From Winogradskyella sp. UBA3174 (GTDB lineage: Bacteria; Bacteroidota; Bacteroidia; Flavobacteriales; Flavobacteriaceae), in contig NZ_DEXW01000057.1 in the NCBI RefSeq assembly GCF_002364335.1, forward strand, positions 28,991 through 92,990: a stretch of 64,000 nt of DNA, in the 5' to 3' direction. This document shows positions 8,965-17,767 of this stretch, in pieces. Position numbers and translations under genes: made by a program. The notes beneath the pieces were generated by a model. That model worked only from the letters and a program-made list of their open reading frames with translations, was not told where the DNA came from and did no database searches. How positions within the stretch are numbered: the first letter of the stretch is position 1; each line of letters starts with the position of its first letter.

Positions 8965-9954
8965 ATGTTTCCAATACGAAGAAATAGAAGACTTAGAACA
9001 AACGAAGCTATAAGAAGTTTAGTTAGAGAAACCATCATATCTCCAAACGACTTTTTAGTACCCCTTTTTATTGTTGAAGGTAAAGGCATTAAAGAAGAAA
9101 TCGCATCCATGCCTAATTACTACAGGTTTAGTTTAGATTTATTAAAAGCTGAAGTAAAAACACTCTGGAGCTTAGGTTTAAAATCTGTTTTACTCTTTGT
9201 AAAAGTAGATGATATCTTAAAGGACAATAAAGGCACAGAAGCTTTAAATCCTAATGGTTTAATGCAACGTGCTATTAAAACGGTTAAAGACATTTGTCCA
9301 GACATGTTAGTAATGACAGATGTGGCTTTAGATCCATTTTCAGCTTATGGTCACGACGGTATTGTTGAAGGAGGAAAAATAATAAATGATGCGACAGTAG
9401 AAGTTTTAGCACAAATGAGTATTTCTCATGCAGAAGCTGGAGCCAACTTTGTAGCACCTAGTGATATGATGGATGGTCGCATTTTAGGGATTAGAGAAGC
9501 CTTAGACCAATCTAATTTTATTGATACTGGGATAATGAGTTATTCTGCTAAATATGCTTCTGCTTTTTATGGCCCTTTTAGAGACGCTTTAGATTCTGCT
9601 CCTGTTGATATGGTTGATGTGCCAAAAGACAAAAAGACCTATCAAATGGATTTTGCAAATAGAGCCGAAGCTATTAGAGAAACTGAAATGGATATTAACG
9701 AAGGTGCAGATATTGTAATGGTAAAGCCTGGTTTGTGCTATTTAGATATTGTAAGAGATATTAGGAACACGTTTGACGTTCCAATTGCAGTATATCAAGT
9801 TTCTGGAGAATATGCCATGCTAAAAGCTGCAGCTGAAAAAGGCTGGTTAGACCATGATGCCGTAATGATGGAACAAGTTACAGCTATTAAGCGCGCTGGT
9901 GCTGATATAATTGCGAGCTACTTTGCCAAAGATGTTGTGAAATTGATTTCTTAG
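8965..9954 (+). CDS. hemB: Delta-aminolevulinic acid dehydratase (porphobilinogen synthase)
   Basis: Condenses two 5-aminolevulinate molecules to porphobilinogen. The Schiff-base lysines are in SYSAKYAS (Lys196) and MVKPGL (Lys254). The metal segment reads DVALDPFSAYGHDG (119-132), lacking the three cysteines of zinc-dependent enzymes, so it is of the zinc-independent, magnesium-responsive type. 329 residues is normal. It is last in the hem gene row and ends 7 nt from a convergent gene. Confidence 0.95.
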   Translation: MFPIRRNRRLRTNEAIRSLVRETIISPNDFLVPLFIVEGKGIKEEIASMPNYYRFSLDLLKAEVKTLWSLGLKSVLLFVKVDDILKDNKGTEALNPNGLMQRAIKTVKDICPDMLVMTDVALDPFSAYGHDGIVEGGKIINDATVEVLAQMSISHAEAGANFVAPSDMMDGRILGIREALDQSNFIDTGIMSYSAKYASAFYGPFRDALDSAPVDMVDVPKDKKTYQMDFANRAEAIRETEMDINEGADIVMVKPGLCYLDIVRDIRNTFDVPIAVYQVSGEYAMLKAAAEKGWLDHDAVMMEQVTAIKRAGADIIASYFAKDVVKLIS

Positions 9955-9961
9955 ACAATCT

Positions 9962-12727
9962 TTACTGCTCTGCTTTCTGTATTTTATAATTTTTTTCAAT
10001 GTAGCCTATTTTTCCATCTTTAGAAATAGCTTCTACTATGACCGAGACCTCTCCAATATGGTCATCATTATAGAATTCTAAAACATAATCTCCTTTAGCA
10101 TTCAACTCAATATTTGGTGACCAATGGATAACGCTTCTGTTATCTGGTAAAGTCCAATCTTGGTTAGTTAATGTATCATAGGAGGGTGCATAGAATGCAA
10201 TAGATTCTGTAAAACCATTTATTTCATCTGTGCGGACTCCTTTGGCTTTAGTAATACCAAACAACCCATTACCAGATTTTGTATAAATGTTGAGATAACT
10301 TACTGTGGATATTCCAAAGTTTACATTACTAGTTCCAAATATTTGAAATGCATAACGATAAACATCCTTTGCCTTAATTATAATATCCATACTTTCTACC
10401 TCCTCAACAGGGATATCTTGAATGAATTTGTAATTTTCATAATAGACAGGTATATTATCAACCAAGACTAAAGTAATATCTGACTTTACTATTTTGGCAT
10501 AATAATATGGAGGAATTCTAGGTACTTGGATAATTCTTACTAAATCAGGATATTTTACTTTCAAAACACTGTAGATGCCAAAATTCCAGTCTGGTGCTTT
10601 TTCTACGAGTTCTTTACCATCAATAACTATTTGTGGTTCTCCATGTAATTCAATAGATTTCTCTCTTGCAGGTGTTAATTCATAATTTCTAAGTTCTACT
10701 TCGTCTAATGCAATGGTGTTATATAATACTTCATAATCTTGTTGCCGCTTGTTGACTAGTGCTGTCTTTTCTATGAATGTGGATACTATTTGTTCTGGTA
10801 AGACCAGATTTTCTTCTTCATTTCGCTTTACCTCTGGCACCCACTTTTTATCCATGTTAATGCCAAAGTTTATTGGTGTTCCATTTTTGTCAACGACTTG
10901 CATAAATACGTCTGCTTTTGGCTTGTAAAGATCTCCTATCTCAAAACGGTATTTGCCACTAGAATCTATTTCTTGATTATAGATGTCCGCTGGCTCATCA
11001 TAAATAATCATATTAAGATCTAAAGGTTTCTTTGGCCGCTTTAATGGATTAAAATACTCACCTATCGTACCAGATACTGTTAGATTTTTCTCAGGTTGAT
11101 AGCGATATATGGTACTTGCTTTGGTCTTTTGGTATTTGTAAGCTCTCCAGCCTTGGGTGAGCATTAAGGCTTCGAGGTCTAATGCGCTATCTAAATTAGC
11201 TGCATCAAAATAAGAGCTTGGGTGTTCTATAAAGCCTTTCAATTCTGAATTAAGTAATAAATGTGCTAATATGTTTGGCTTAAATTGTTTGGACATTTCT
11301 TGCTTTTCTTTCTCTAAAACCAATACTGAAATGCTAGTAAAGTTTGAAAGTTGAAGGCTATCTAGCTTAATCGCTAAACTTGTCTTTTCGCGTTGTGTGT
11401 AAAATTCTTGGTTTGTTGTGAGCTTAACATCTAATCTTTTATCTAATCTGTTGTTAAATAATAGACGTTCACTAATAATCTGGTTTTGTTGATTAAACAC
11501 GCTTAGTTTAACAATACCATCAGGAAGCGAAGCTTTTGGTATCGAAGCTACAGCTTGTTTCTCAGTTAACTTAAGGTTAAAATCGTGATACAGCACTCCT
11601 CTAGATGCTGTTGTTATACGAATATTACTTGTGTTATTTGCGCTACTCGTTATCTCTAATCTTATCTCGTCTTTTATAGTTACTAAACTGAGTACATTGC
11701 CACTAACCTTAGCCTTGGGCAAACTATAGGTGTAAGCGACATCTGATTTGTATATCTCTGCATAGTAATTCTTGCCTGCTTTTGGTACTATCTTAAAGGT
11801 ACACATGCCTAGTTCATTACTGCTAAACGTGGTAATAATCGTGCCTTCATTGTTTTTTATGTTACCAGATATTTTGTACCCTAAGCCTTTGTAGTCCATA
11901 GACTTTAAACCAACGGTGCTTAATAGTCCATTAACCAAGTGACCTCCTTCTGGGAAAAACTGAACGTCTAAAAAATCTTCGTCTATAACAACGGTCTTGC
12001 TGTAAACATCTTCAAAATCTATATTAAATAGTTTTTTTGAGGGTTCGATCTTAAACTCTAGTTTTGCTTGTTTGGCATTATCCGGTAATTTATAGTTGAG
12101 CTTATAGATGTTGTTTTCGTTCTTTCTAAGCTCTATCGAATCTATTTCAAAACCTGTTTTTATATATAATTTAAGCTTGCCTCTGTATCTTGGGTCAACT
12201 ACTCGTGGATCTATATCTGCGGTGAGAACTTTATCTTCTGAGCTGGTAACCGCAACATTTATTATTGGATTCTTTGGTAAAACTTCTGTTTTAAGATTAA
12301 AAACATCTATGGTATGATTGAATATAAAATCTTCTGCAAAATTTCTATTCCAATGTGTGTAAGCTCTGATAACATATTTGCCTGTTTTAAAACTTTCTTG
12401 AAGATCAAAAGAACCGTTTGTTATCCCTTGATTGAGTTTTAAGATTTTCTTTTCTATAACAGTCGCGTTAAAATCTATAAGCTCTACATGAATAATACCG
12501 CTCATATCTGATAAACTGTTGTCAAAAGATTTTGAAACTACGGCTTTAAACCAAACGGTTTCGCCTGTCTGATATATGGTATTATCTATCTGTAAATAGA
12601 TTTTCTCGGCTAAACTGCTGTTGGTTAATGAAGGTTTGGTGATATTATTTACAATCTGAGCATTTATAGCTAGTGTGAAAAAAATAAGTAAAAACAAAAC
12701 CGTTAAGGAATTAGTGTTTAGTTGCAT
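9962..12727 (-). CDS. Large secreted/surface protein with N-terminal MG2-like domain
   Basis: 921 residues. A signal peptide (LTVLFLLIFFTLAINAQ) ends near residue 24. Residues ~39-132 look like a macroglobulin MG2 domain (EKIYLQIDNTIYQTGETVWF ... SGIIHVELIDFNATVIEKKI). A second Ig-like block starts near FFPEGGHLVNGLLSTVGLKS, followed by a carboxypeptidase-regulatory-like segment (TVSGTIGEYFNPLKRP) and a region near residue 810 resembling a TonB plug end (SYLNIYTKSGNG). Such proteins are common in Bacteroidota and are assumed to act at the cell surface, perhaps with a TonB receptor. Precise function is unknown. It is convergent with hemB. Confidence 0.7.
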   Translation of the reverse strand: MQLNTNSLTVLFLLIFFTLAINAQIVNNITKPSLTNSSLAEKIYLQIDNTIYQTGETVWFKAVVSKSFDNSLSDMSGIIHVELIDFNATVIEKKILKLNQGITNGSFDLQESFKTGKYVIRAYTHWNRNFAEDFIFNHTIDVFNLKTEVLPKNPIINVAVTSSEDKVLTADIDPRVVDPRYRGKLKLYIKTGFEIDSIELRKNENNIYKLNYKLPDNAKQAKLEFKIEPSKKLFNIDFEDVYSKTVVIDEDFLDVQFFPEGGHLVNGLLSTVGLKSMDYKGLGYKISGNIKNNEGTIITTFSSNELGMCTFKIVPKAGKNYYAEIYKSDVAYTYSLPKAKVSGNVLSLVTIKDEIRLEITSSANNTSNIRITTASRGVLYHDFNLKLTEKQAVASIPKASLPDGIVKLSVFNQQNQIISERLLFNNRLDKRLDVKLTTNQEFYTQREKTSLAIKLDSLQLSNFTSISVLVLEKEKQEMSKQFKPNILAHLLLNSELKGFIEHPSSYFDAANLDSALDLEALMLTQGWRAYKYQKTKASTIYRYQPEKNLTVSGTIGEYFNPLKRPKKPLDLNMIIYDEPADIYNQEIDSSGKYRFEIGDLYKPKADVFMQVVDKNGTPINFGINMDKKWVPEVKRNEEENLVLPEQIVSTFIEKTALVNKRQQDYEVLYNTIALDEVELRNYELTPAREKSIELHGEPQIVIDGKELVEKAPDWNFGIYSVLKVKYPDLVRIIQVPRIPPYYYAKIVKSDITLVLVDNIPVYYENYKFIQDIPVEEVESMDIIIKAKDVYRYAFQIFGTSNVNFGISTVSYLNIYTKSGNGLFGITKAKGVRTDEINGFTESIAFYAPSYDTLTNQDWTLPDNRSVIHWSPNIELNAKGDYVLEFYNDDHIGEVSVIVEAISKDGKIGYIEKNYKIQKAEQ

Positions 12728-12743
12728 AGCTTAAGATTTTTAA

Positions 12744-12751
12744 CAAATATA
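12744..12751 (-). promoter_or_regulatory. -7 box TATATTTG upstream of the MG2-domain gene
   Basis: The minus strand matches TAnnTTTG exactly, 17 nt before the ATG at 12727. No clear -33 TTG is seen at the expected distance. Confidence 0.4.
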
Positions 12752-12870
12752 ATTTACAGAAATTTATTTATAAAAATGTTAATATTCCTACAAAAGAACA
12801 TCGGAGGACAAACAAAATAAATTTGCTTTAGTGGAGGTTACTATAAATTTTAGAGCGTTATAAAAGACGG

Positions 12871-13605
12871 TTAATTATCAGAAAAAATATTACCACTAAA
12901 ATTCACAAACTCTTTTTGAGTCATTAAATCTCCTTCAAGAGGTTCTACAATAACATCTGCTTCTTTATTATTAAAATCAATTTTAACAATTTTCCATGTA
13001 TATATTACATCTTCGATTTCCATAATTAAACCTGGCAAGCCATTAAAACCTTTTGGACCATGTTTTACAGTAATTTTTGGTGTGAACCATGCTCTTAGTT
13101 TCTTGTTTTTAAGTTTATCTTTTGTCGCCAAATAACATGTATAACCATCTATTTCTTTTGTTTCATCAGTAATTGTCCATTCTACGGGTTTACTTATTAT
13201 TCTTACCGTCGGACCCATTATAGCGTTTTGGGTAATCGCAAAATCTCTACTCAAATCTGTATAATAGATTGAATTTCCGCCAGCCATAAACCAAGTTAAA
13301 TTTATACCACTAGATTCTATGGTAAGATTATCGTTAGAGTTATTCCATTCGGGAATGTCATTTTTAGGTTCGACATTATAAATAGATATACTGTCATTAA
13401 ATACCAAATAGCCTTCCACAGGCAGAGACTCATGCATCATCTCTAAAACTTCATTTTTAGCATCAGTGTTTTCTGGGTTAGCATAAGGCTGATCTAAACT
13501 GTCTTTTTTGGTAGATATCTTATAGGTTACTTTACCTTTAATTTGAGCAGATAAAACAGAAGTTCCGATTAAAACGAGAATTAAAAGTAAATTTTTCATT
13601 ATCAA
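12871..13605 (-). CDS. GLPGLI-family secreted protein
   Basis: 244 residues with a signal peptide ending near SVLSAQ. It carries the namesake motif literally (GFNGLPGLIMEI, about residue 190), preceded by a conserved W-T-I-x-D-E-x-K-x-I-x-G-Y-x-C-Y-L-A stretch. GLPGLI proteins are Bacteroidota periplasmic or outer-membrane-associated proteins of unknown function, often near TonB-dependent transporters. It lies behind the MG2-domain gene on the same strand, 143 nt upstream of it. A second, dead member of this family is at 42433-43180. Confidence 0.85.
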   Translation of the reverse strand: MIMKNLLLILVLIGTSVLSAQIKGKVTYKISTKKDSLDQPYANPENTDAKNEVLEMMHESLPVEGYLVFNDSISIYNVEPKNDIPEWNNSNDNLTIESSGINLTWFMAGGNSIYYTDLSRDFAITQNAIMGPTVRIISKPVEWTITDETKEIDGYTCYLATKDKLKNKKLRAWFTPKITVKHGPKGFNGLPGLIMEIEDVIYTWKIVKIDFNNKEADVIVEPLEGDLMTQKEFVNFSGNIFSDN

Positions 13606-13652
13606 ATTTAAAAAAATTAATTCAAAGATTATTTAAAGTTTTCTAGACAAAG

Positions 13653-13671
13653 TACTTAAGTTATTTAAGTA
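13653..13671. promoter_or_regulatory. Candidate operator TACTTAA-N5-TTAAGTA
   Basis: Perfect 7-bp inverted arms with a 5-bp spacer, ending 10 nt before the -7 box at 13681. The palindrome covers the place where a -33 element would lie, a good position for a dimeric regulator. No regulator can be named. Confidence 0.35.
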
Positions 13672-13680
13672 TTCATTTTG

Positions 13681-13688
13681 TAACTTTG
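13681..13688 (+). promoter_or_regulatory. -7 box TAACTTTG for the CNNM/CorC operon
   Basis: An exact TAnnTTTG match 24 nt before the ATG at 13713. The -33 region is occupied by the palindrome at 13653-13671 and has no clear TTG. Confidence 0.55.
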
Positions 13689-13712
13689 TGTTAACTAAAC
13701 TTCAATAAATTA

Positions 13713-14837
13713 ATGGGCTTACTCATTTTTTACGCTGTCATATCTATTTTCTTTTCATTTTTATGTTCTATTTTAGAAGCTGTACTTCTTAGTTTAACTC
13801 CTACGTTTATTAATCTCAAAAAGAAAGAAGGTAAAACTTACGCTATTGAATTAGAAGAATTAAAGAAGGATGTAGATCGTCCTTTAATTGCTATTCTTAC
13901 GCTAAATACTATTGCACACACGGTTGGTGCTATTTTAGTAGGTGTACAAGCTAAAGTGGCATACACAGAACTTTATGGTACTACTAAACGTAGTATTTTG
14001 GGTTTAGAATTCACAGAAGATATTATGGTAGGTGTGGTTTCTACACTTATGACTATTCTAATTTTAGTTGCTTCTGAAATTATCCCAAAAACTATTGGCG
14101 CAACCTATTGGAGACAACTTGCCAACTTTACCTCTAAAGCATTAAAAGTTTTAATTTTTCCCTTAAAGTGGACAGGCATTTTGTGGCTACTACAACTCAC
14201 AACAAAATTAATTGGTGGTAAAGGTCATGGCAGTATTTTAAGTAGAGAAGGTTTTGTAGCGATGACGGAAATGGCACACGAAGAGGGTGTTTTTGAAGCT
14301 AATGAAAGTAAGATTATAAAAAATCTATTAACCTTCAAAGAAGTGTTTTCTAAGGATATTATGACACCAAGAACCGTAATGAAAGCCGTAGATGAAAATA
14401 CAACAGTCGAAGATTTTTTTAAAAAGAATTTGAACCTTCGTTTTTCTAGAATCCCTATTTATTCTAACGATGCAGACGATATTAAAGGCTTGGTATTAAA
14501 AGACGAGGTCTTTAAAGAAATGGCCTTAGATAATGGTTCTAAAAAACTATCAGAACTAAAACGTAATATTATCGTTGTAGAGCGAAATTTACCTATTCCT
14601 AAATTATTTGAACAGCTGGTCGAAAGTCGAAATCACATGGCTTTGGTCGTTGACGAATATGGTTCCGTAAGTGGTTTGGTAACCATGGAAGATGTTATTG
14701 AAACTTTATTAGGTCTTGAAATTATGGACGAAAGTGATAATGTCTCTGACTTACAACATCTGGCAAGAAAAAGCTGGGAAGTAAGAGCGAAAAAGCTTGG
14801 GATTTTTAGTGATAAACCCTCAGAAGAAAACGAATAG
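13713..14837 (+). CDS. CNNM/CorC-type membrane protein with CBS pair (DUF21)
   Basis: 374 residues. The N-terminal DUF21/CNNM membrane domain has hydrophobic segments at about 3-25, 58-79, 104-122 and 145-163, with the conserved SEIIPKTIGATYW motif (121-133). A cytosolic CBS-domain pair follows (about 205-340: DIMTPRTVMKAVDE and NHMALVVDEYGSVSGLVTME). Members are linked to magnesium and other divalent-ion homeostasis. The CorC_HlyC C-terminal domain found in many paralogs is missing; the protein ends soon after the CBS pair. First gene of a five-gene + strand run. Confidence 0.85.
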   Translation: MGLLIFYAVISIFFSFLCSILEAVLLSLTPTFINLKKKEGKTYAIELEELKKDVDRPLIAILTLNTIAHTVGAILVGVQAKVAYTELYGTTKRSILGLEFTEDIMVGVVSTLMTILILVASEIIPKTIGATYWRQLANFTSKALKVLIFPLKWTGILWLLQLTTKLIGGKGHGSILSREGFVAMTEMAHEEGVFEANESKIIKNLLTFKEVFSKDIMTPRTVMKAVDENTTVEDFFKKNLNLRFSRIPIYSNDADDIKGLVLKDEVFKEMALDNGSKKLSELKRNIIVVERNLPIPKLFEQLVESRNHMALVVDEYGSVSGLVTMEDVIETLLGLEIMDESDNVSDLQHLARKSWEVRAKKLGIFSDKPSEENE

Positions 14838-14842
14838 TCGTA

Positions 14843-15316
14843 TTGGAAACATGTATCATTAATTCCCCTTTAGGTTGCACTAAAATTAGTGGAGATAAAG
14901 ATGGTATTGCTTCAGTTTTAATAGTAAATACAGAAGAAGAGTTATCTGAAATAATTCCTGAAGAACTTCTAGAATGTGTAACACAACTGAAAGGTTATTT
15001 TAAAAACGAGCGTAAAACTTTTGACTTAAAACTTAATCCTGAAGGTACTATTTTTCAGAAAAAAGTTTGGCATCAACTCAAAACTATTCCTTTTGGTAAA
15101 ACTATTTCTTATCTAGAATTATCTAAACAGCTTGGAGATGTTAAAGCAATTAGAGCTGCAGCAAGTGCTAATGGTAAAAATCCTCTTTGGATTATTATAC
15201 CTTGTCATCGCGTAATTGGCAGTGACGGGAGTTTGACTGGTTATGCTGGTAGTTTACATAGAAAACAGTGGTTACTTAACCATGAAAGTGAATACAAACA
15301 ACAAACGTTATTTTAA
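14843..15316 (+). CDS. ogt: Methylated-DNA--protein-cysteine S-methyltransferase
   Basis: 157 residues. A suicide repair enzyme that moves methyl groups from O6-alkylguanine to its own cysteine. The active site is IIPCHRVIGSDG (Cys121), with the helix-turn-helix arginine finger region IRAAASANGKNP just before it and the N-terminal RNase-like domain in front. A TTG start at 14843 is used because no in-frame ATG gives a full N-terminus; it follows the preceding stop by 5 nt. Confidence 0.93.
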   Translation: METCIINSPLGCTKISGDKDGIASVLIVNTEEELSEIIPEELLECVTQLKGYFKNERKTFDLKLNPEGTIFQKKVWHQLKTIPFGKTISYLELSKQLGDVKAIRAAASANGKNPLWIIIPCHRVIGSDGSLTGYAGSLHRKQWLLNHESEYKQQTLF

Positions 15317-15837
15317 TGTATAAAATCACAACTAAATTTTTAAAACAATTTTTAAAAACCTCAACAATTTATAAATATGGTTTTAATTGGTCGCCAATGT
15401 ATAAACGCACTACTGCAAAACTTATTGAAGTCAGTGATGATTTATATTATGTAAAAATTAGATTAAAACTAAATTGGAAAAACCGTAACTACTCAGGTTC
15501 AATTTTTGGAGGTAGTATGTTGGCCGCAACAGATCCTATTTACATGATTCAACTCATTCAAATACTCGGAGATAACTATGTGGTTTGGGATAAAGCTGTT
15601 GAAGCGCGTTATAAAAGACCCGCAAAGTCAACTATTTACGGTGAATTTATATTTTCTTCTGAAGAAATCACGAATATAAAAAAATCTGTCTCAGAAAACA
15701 ATGAAACAGATATTGTGAAAACACTAAATTTGGTCGATGAAAAACAAAACATAATTGCTACTTTTAATAAAACCGTTTATATCGCTGATAAGTACTTTTA
15801 TAAAGAGAAGCTAAAGGCACGAAAAACAAATAATTAA
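15316..15837 (+). CDS. DUF4442 hotdog-fold protein
   Basis: 173 residues. Matches the DUF4442 pattern, a thioesterase-like hotdog family: YGFNWSPMYKRTTAKLIEVS, NRNYSGSIFGGSMLAATDPI and WDKAVEARYKRPAKS. An acyl-CoA thioesterase activity is plausible but unproven for the family. The start overlaps the end of ogt by one base, so it is in the same operon. Confidence 0.75.
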   Translation: MYKITTKFLKQFLKTSTIYKYGFNWSPMYKRTTAKLIEVSDDLYYVKIRLKLNWKNRNYSGSIFGGSMLAATDPIYMIQLIQILGDNYVVWDKAVEARYKRPAKSTIYGEFIFSSEEITNIKKSVSENNETDIVKTLNLVDEKQNIIATFNKTVYIADKYFYKEKLKARKTNN

Positions 15838-15848
15838 TATCTATTTAA

Positions 15849-17000
15849 ATGAAATTTTTAAAAAAGGCACTCAAATTTATCGTTGTTATATTGGCACTCA
15901 CAGTCGCTATTTTATATGTTACAGATACAGACTATCTTATTAAAGCTGTAAGAACTATATATTTAAAAGGCCACACCACAGCCTATTTAGAAGATTATAA
16001 AGAGTTTGATAATCAAACTATTAATGCGAGCGACAATCCTCAGTCTTGGCCAAATCACGCCAATTATAATAGTGTTGAGGAAACTAAAACACTTAGTGAA
16101 TTACATAAGTCATCTGGAACTGTTGCCTACGTTATTATAAAAAACGACAGCATTTGGTTTGAGAATTATTATGACGGTTTTAATGAAGATTCAAAATCTA
16201 ATAGTTTTTCGATGGCAAAAAGTTATATCTCTGGTTTGATGCAAAAAGCGATTCAAGATGGTTTTATAAAAAGTTTAGAGCAACCCGTTTGTGACTTTCT
16301 TCCTGAGTTTTGTGATGGTAAAGCGGCTAAAATGAAGGTTGGTGATTTATCGAGTATGAGTTCTGGTACCAATTGGGACGAAGCTTATTATTCTCCTTTA
16401 TCTATAACAACTCGTGCTTATTTTGATGACGATTTAGCTAAAGTAATGAATGGCTTAAAAATGGAAACAGACCCAGGTCAAAGCTTTAAATACGCAAGTG
16501 GAGATACACAAATGTTAGCTATGGTGATTGAAAAAGCTAGTGGTAAAAAAATCTATGATTACTTTGAAGAAAGCTTCTGGAAACCACTTGGTGCTGAAAA
16601 CGAAACCCTTTGGCAGGTAGATAGTGAGGGTCACGATTTAGTAAAAGCATACTGCTGTATTGCCAGTAACGCCAAAGATTTTGCACGTTATGGTAGGTTA
16701 TTTAAAGACCATGGAAAATGGAATGGCAAACAAATTTTAGATTCTACTTTTATAGCAAAATCAGTGAAACCTCGTTTTAGCGATGGAGAAATGTATGGTT
16801 ATGGTTGGTGGTTAGCCAAATTTAATGAAAAAGAGATTTTTTATATGCGAGGCCATTTAGGACAATTGGTTATTGTAATTCCTGAAGATAATTTAATTGT
16901 GATAAGACTTGGGCATGGTATTACAAAAGGAATTGACGATGCACATTCACCTGATTTTTATACCTTTATTGACGAAGCGTATGAAATGTTAGAAAAATGA
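15849..17000 (+). CDS. Serine hydrolase, beta-lactamase/PBP4*-like family
   Basis: 383 residues with an N-terminal membrane anchor or signal segment (FIVVILALTVAILYV). The nucleophile motif is S121-M-A-K124, followed by a Y-A-S-G-D motif in the YxN position and a C-terminal GYGWWLAKFNEKEIFYMRGH in place of KTG. The class C-like fold covers esterases and D-aminopeptidases, so the substrate cannot be stated; the domain would lie in the periplasm. It overlaps the next gene by 4 nt. Confidence 0.83.
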   Translation: MKFLKKALKFIVVILALTVAILYVTDTDYLIKAVRTIYLKGHTTAYLEDYKEFDNQTINASDNPQSWPNHANYNSVEETKTLSELHKSSGTVAYVIIKNDSIWFENYYDGFNEDSKSNSFSMAKSYISGLMQKAIQDGFIKSLEQPVCDFLPEFCDGKAAKMKVGDLSSMSSGTNWDEAYYSPLSITTRAYFDDDLAKVMNGLKMETDPGQSFKYASGDTQMLAMVIEKASGKKIYDYFEESFWKPLGAENETLWQVDSEGHDLVKAYCCIASNAKDFARYGRLFKDHGKWNGKQILDSTFIAKSVKPRFSDGEMYGYGWWLAKFNEKEIFYMRGHLGQLVIVIPEDNLIVIRLGHGITKGIDDAHSPDFYTFIDEAYEMLEK

Positions 17001-17710
17001 TCAATAAACTCAACCTAGAAAACATACTATTTTTAGATATTGAAACTGTTCCTGAAACAGAAAACTTCTCTGATTTAGATACAACCAAACAAGACCTTTG
17101 GGATGCAAAATCGCGTTACCAAAGAAAAGAGGAATTCTCGGCTGAAGAGTTTTACGACAGAGCAGGTATTTGGGCCGAATTTGGAAAAATTATATGCATT
17201 TCTGTAGGCTATTTTAAAATGGAAGGTGACCTTAGAACCTTTAGAGTCACCTCTTTTTATGGTGAAGAAGATAAAATTCTTAAAGACTTTAAAAGTCTAC
17301 TTATTTCACATTTTAGCTCAAACAAGCATTTACTTTGTGCACATAATGGTAAAGAATTCGACTTTCCATATATAGCAAGACGTATGATTATTCATAATAT
17401 AGAATTACCATACAAACTGAATCTCTTTGGTAAAAAACCTTGGGAAGTCCCACATTTAGATACTTTAGAACTCTGGAAATTTGGAGATTATAAAACGTAT
17501 ACATCTCTAAAGCTTCTAACCAATGTACTAGGCATTCCATCGCCAAAAGATGATATAGATGGGAGTGAAGTTTATCGTGTTTATTATAAAGAAAAGGAAA
17601 TAGATCGCATCATTGTCTATTGCGAAAAAGATACCATTGCAGTTGCCCAAATATTTCTTCGTCTTAGAGGAGATGAATTACTTCACGACAACGAAATAAA
17701 ACATATATAA
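16997..17710 (+). CDS. PolB-like 3'-5' exonuclease (DEDD family)
   Basis: 237 residues. Exo I is FLDIETVPE (Asp14, Glu16), Exo II is LLCAHNGKEFDFPYIARR, and Exo III is YCEKDTIAVAQIFLRL with a Y-x3-D arrangement, so it is DEDDy-like. It corresponds to the stand-alone predicted 3'-5' exonuclease related to family-B polymerase proofreading domains. A role in DNA repair or processing is inferred. Last gene of the + strand run; a bidirectional terminator follows at once. Confidence 0.85.
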   Translation: MINKLNLENILFLDIETVPETENFSDLDTTKQDLWDAKSRYQRKEEFSAEEFYDRAGIWAEFGKIICISVGYFKMEGDLRTFRVTSFYGEEDKILKDFKSLLISHFSSNKHLLCAHNGKEFDFPYIARRMIIHNIELPYKLNLFGKKPWEVPHLDTLELWKFGDYKTYTSLKLLTNVLGIPSPKDDIDGSEVYRVYYKEKEIDRIIVYCEKDTIAVAQIFLRLRGDELLHDNEIKHI

Positions 17711-17713
17711 GAA

Positions 17714-17740
17714 AAACCCAGAAGCTTTGCTTCTGGGTTT
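17714..17740. terminator. Bidirectional rho-independent terminator
   Basis: Perfect 12-bp arms AAACCCAGAAGC / GCTTCTGGGTTT with a TTT loop, 3 nt after the stop of the exonuclease gene and 27 nt from the stop of the convergent protease gene. A/T tracts on both flanks allow it to work in both directions. Confidence 0.9.
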
Positions 17741-17767
17741 AATAATTACTCCTTAATTATTAGTTAT

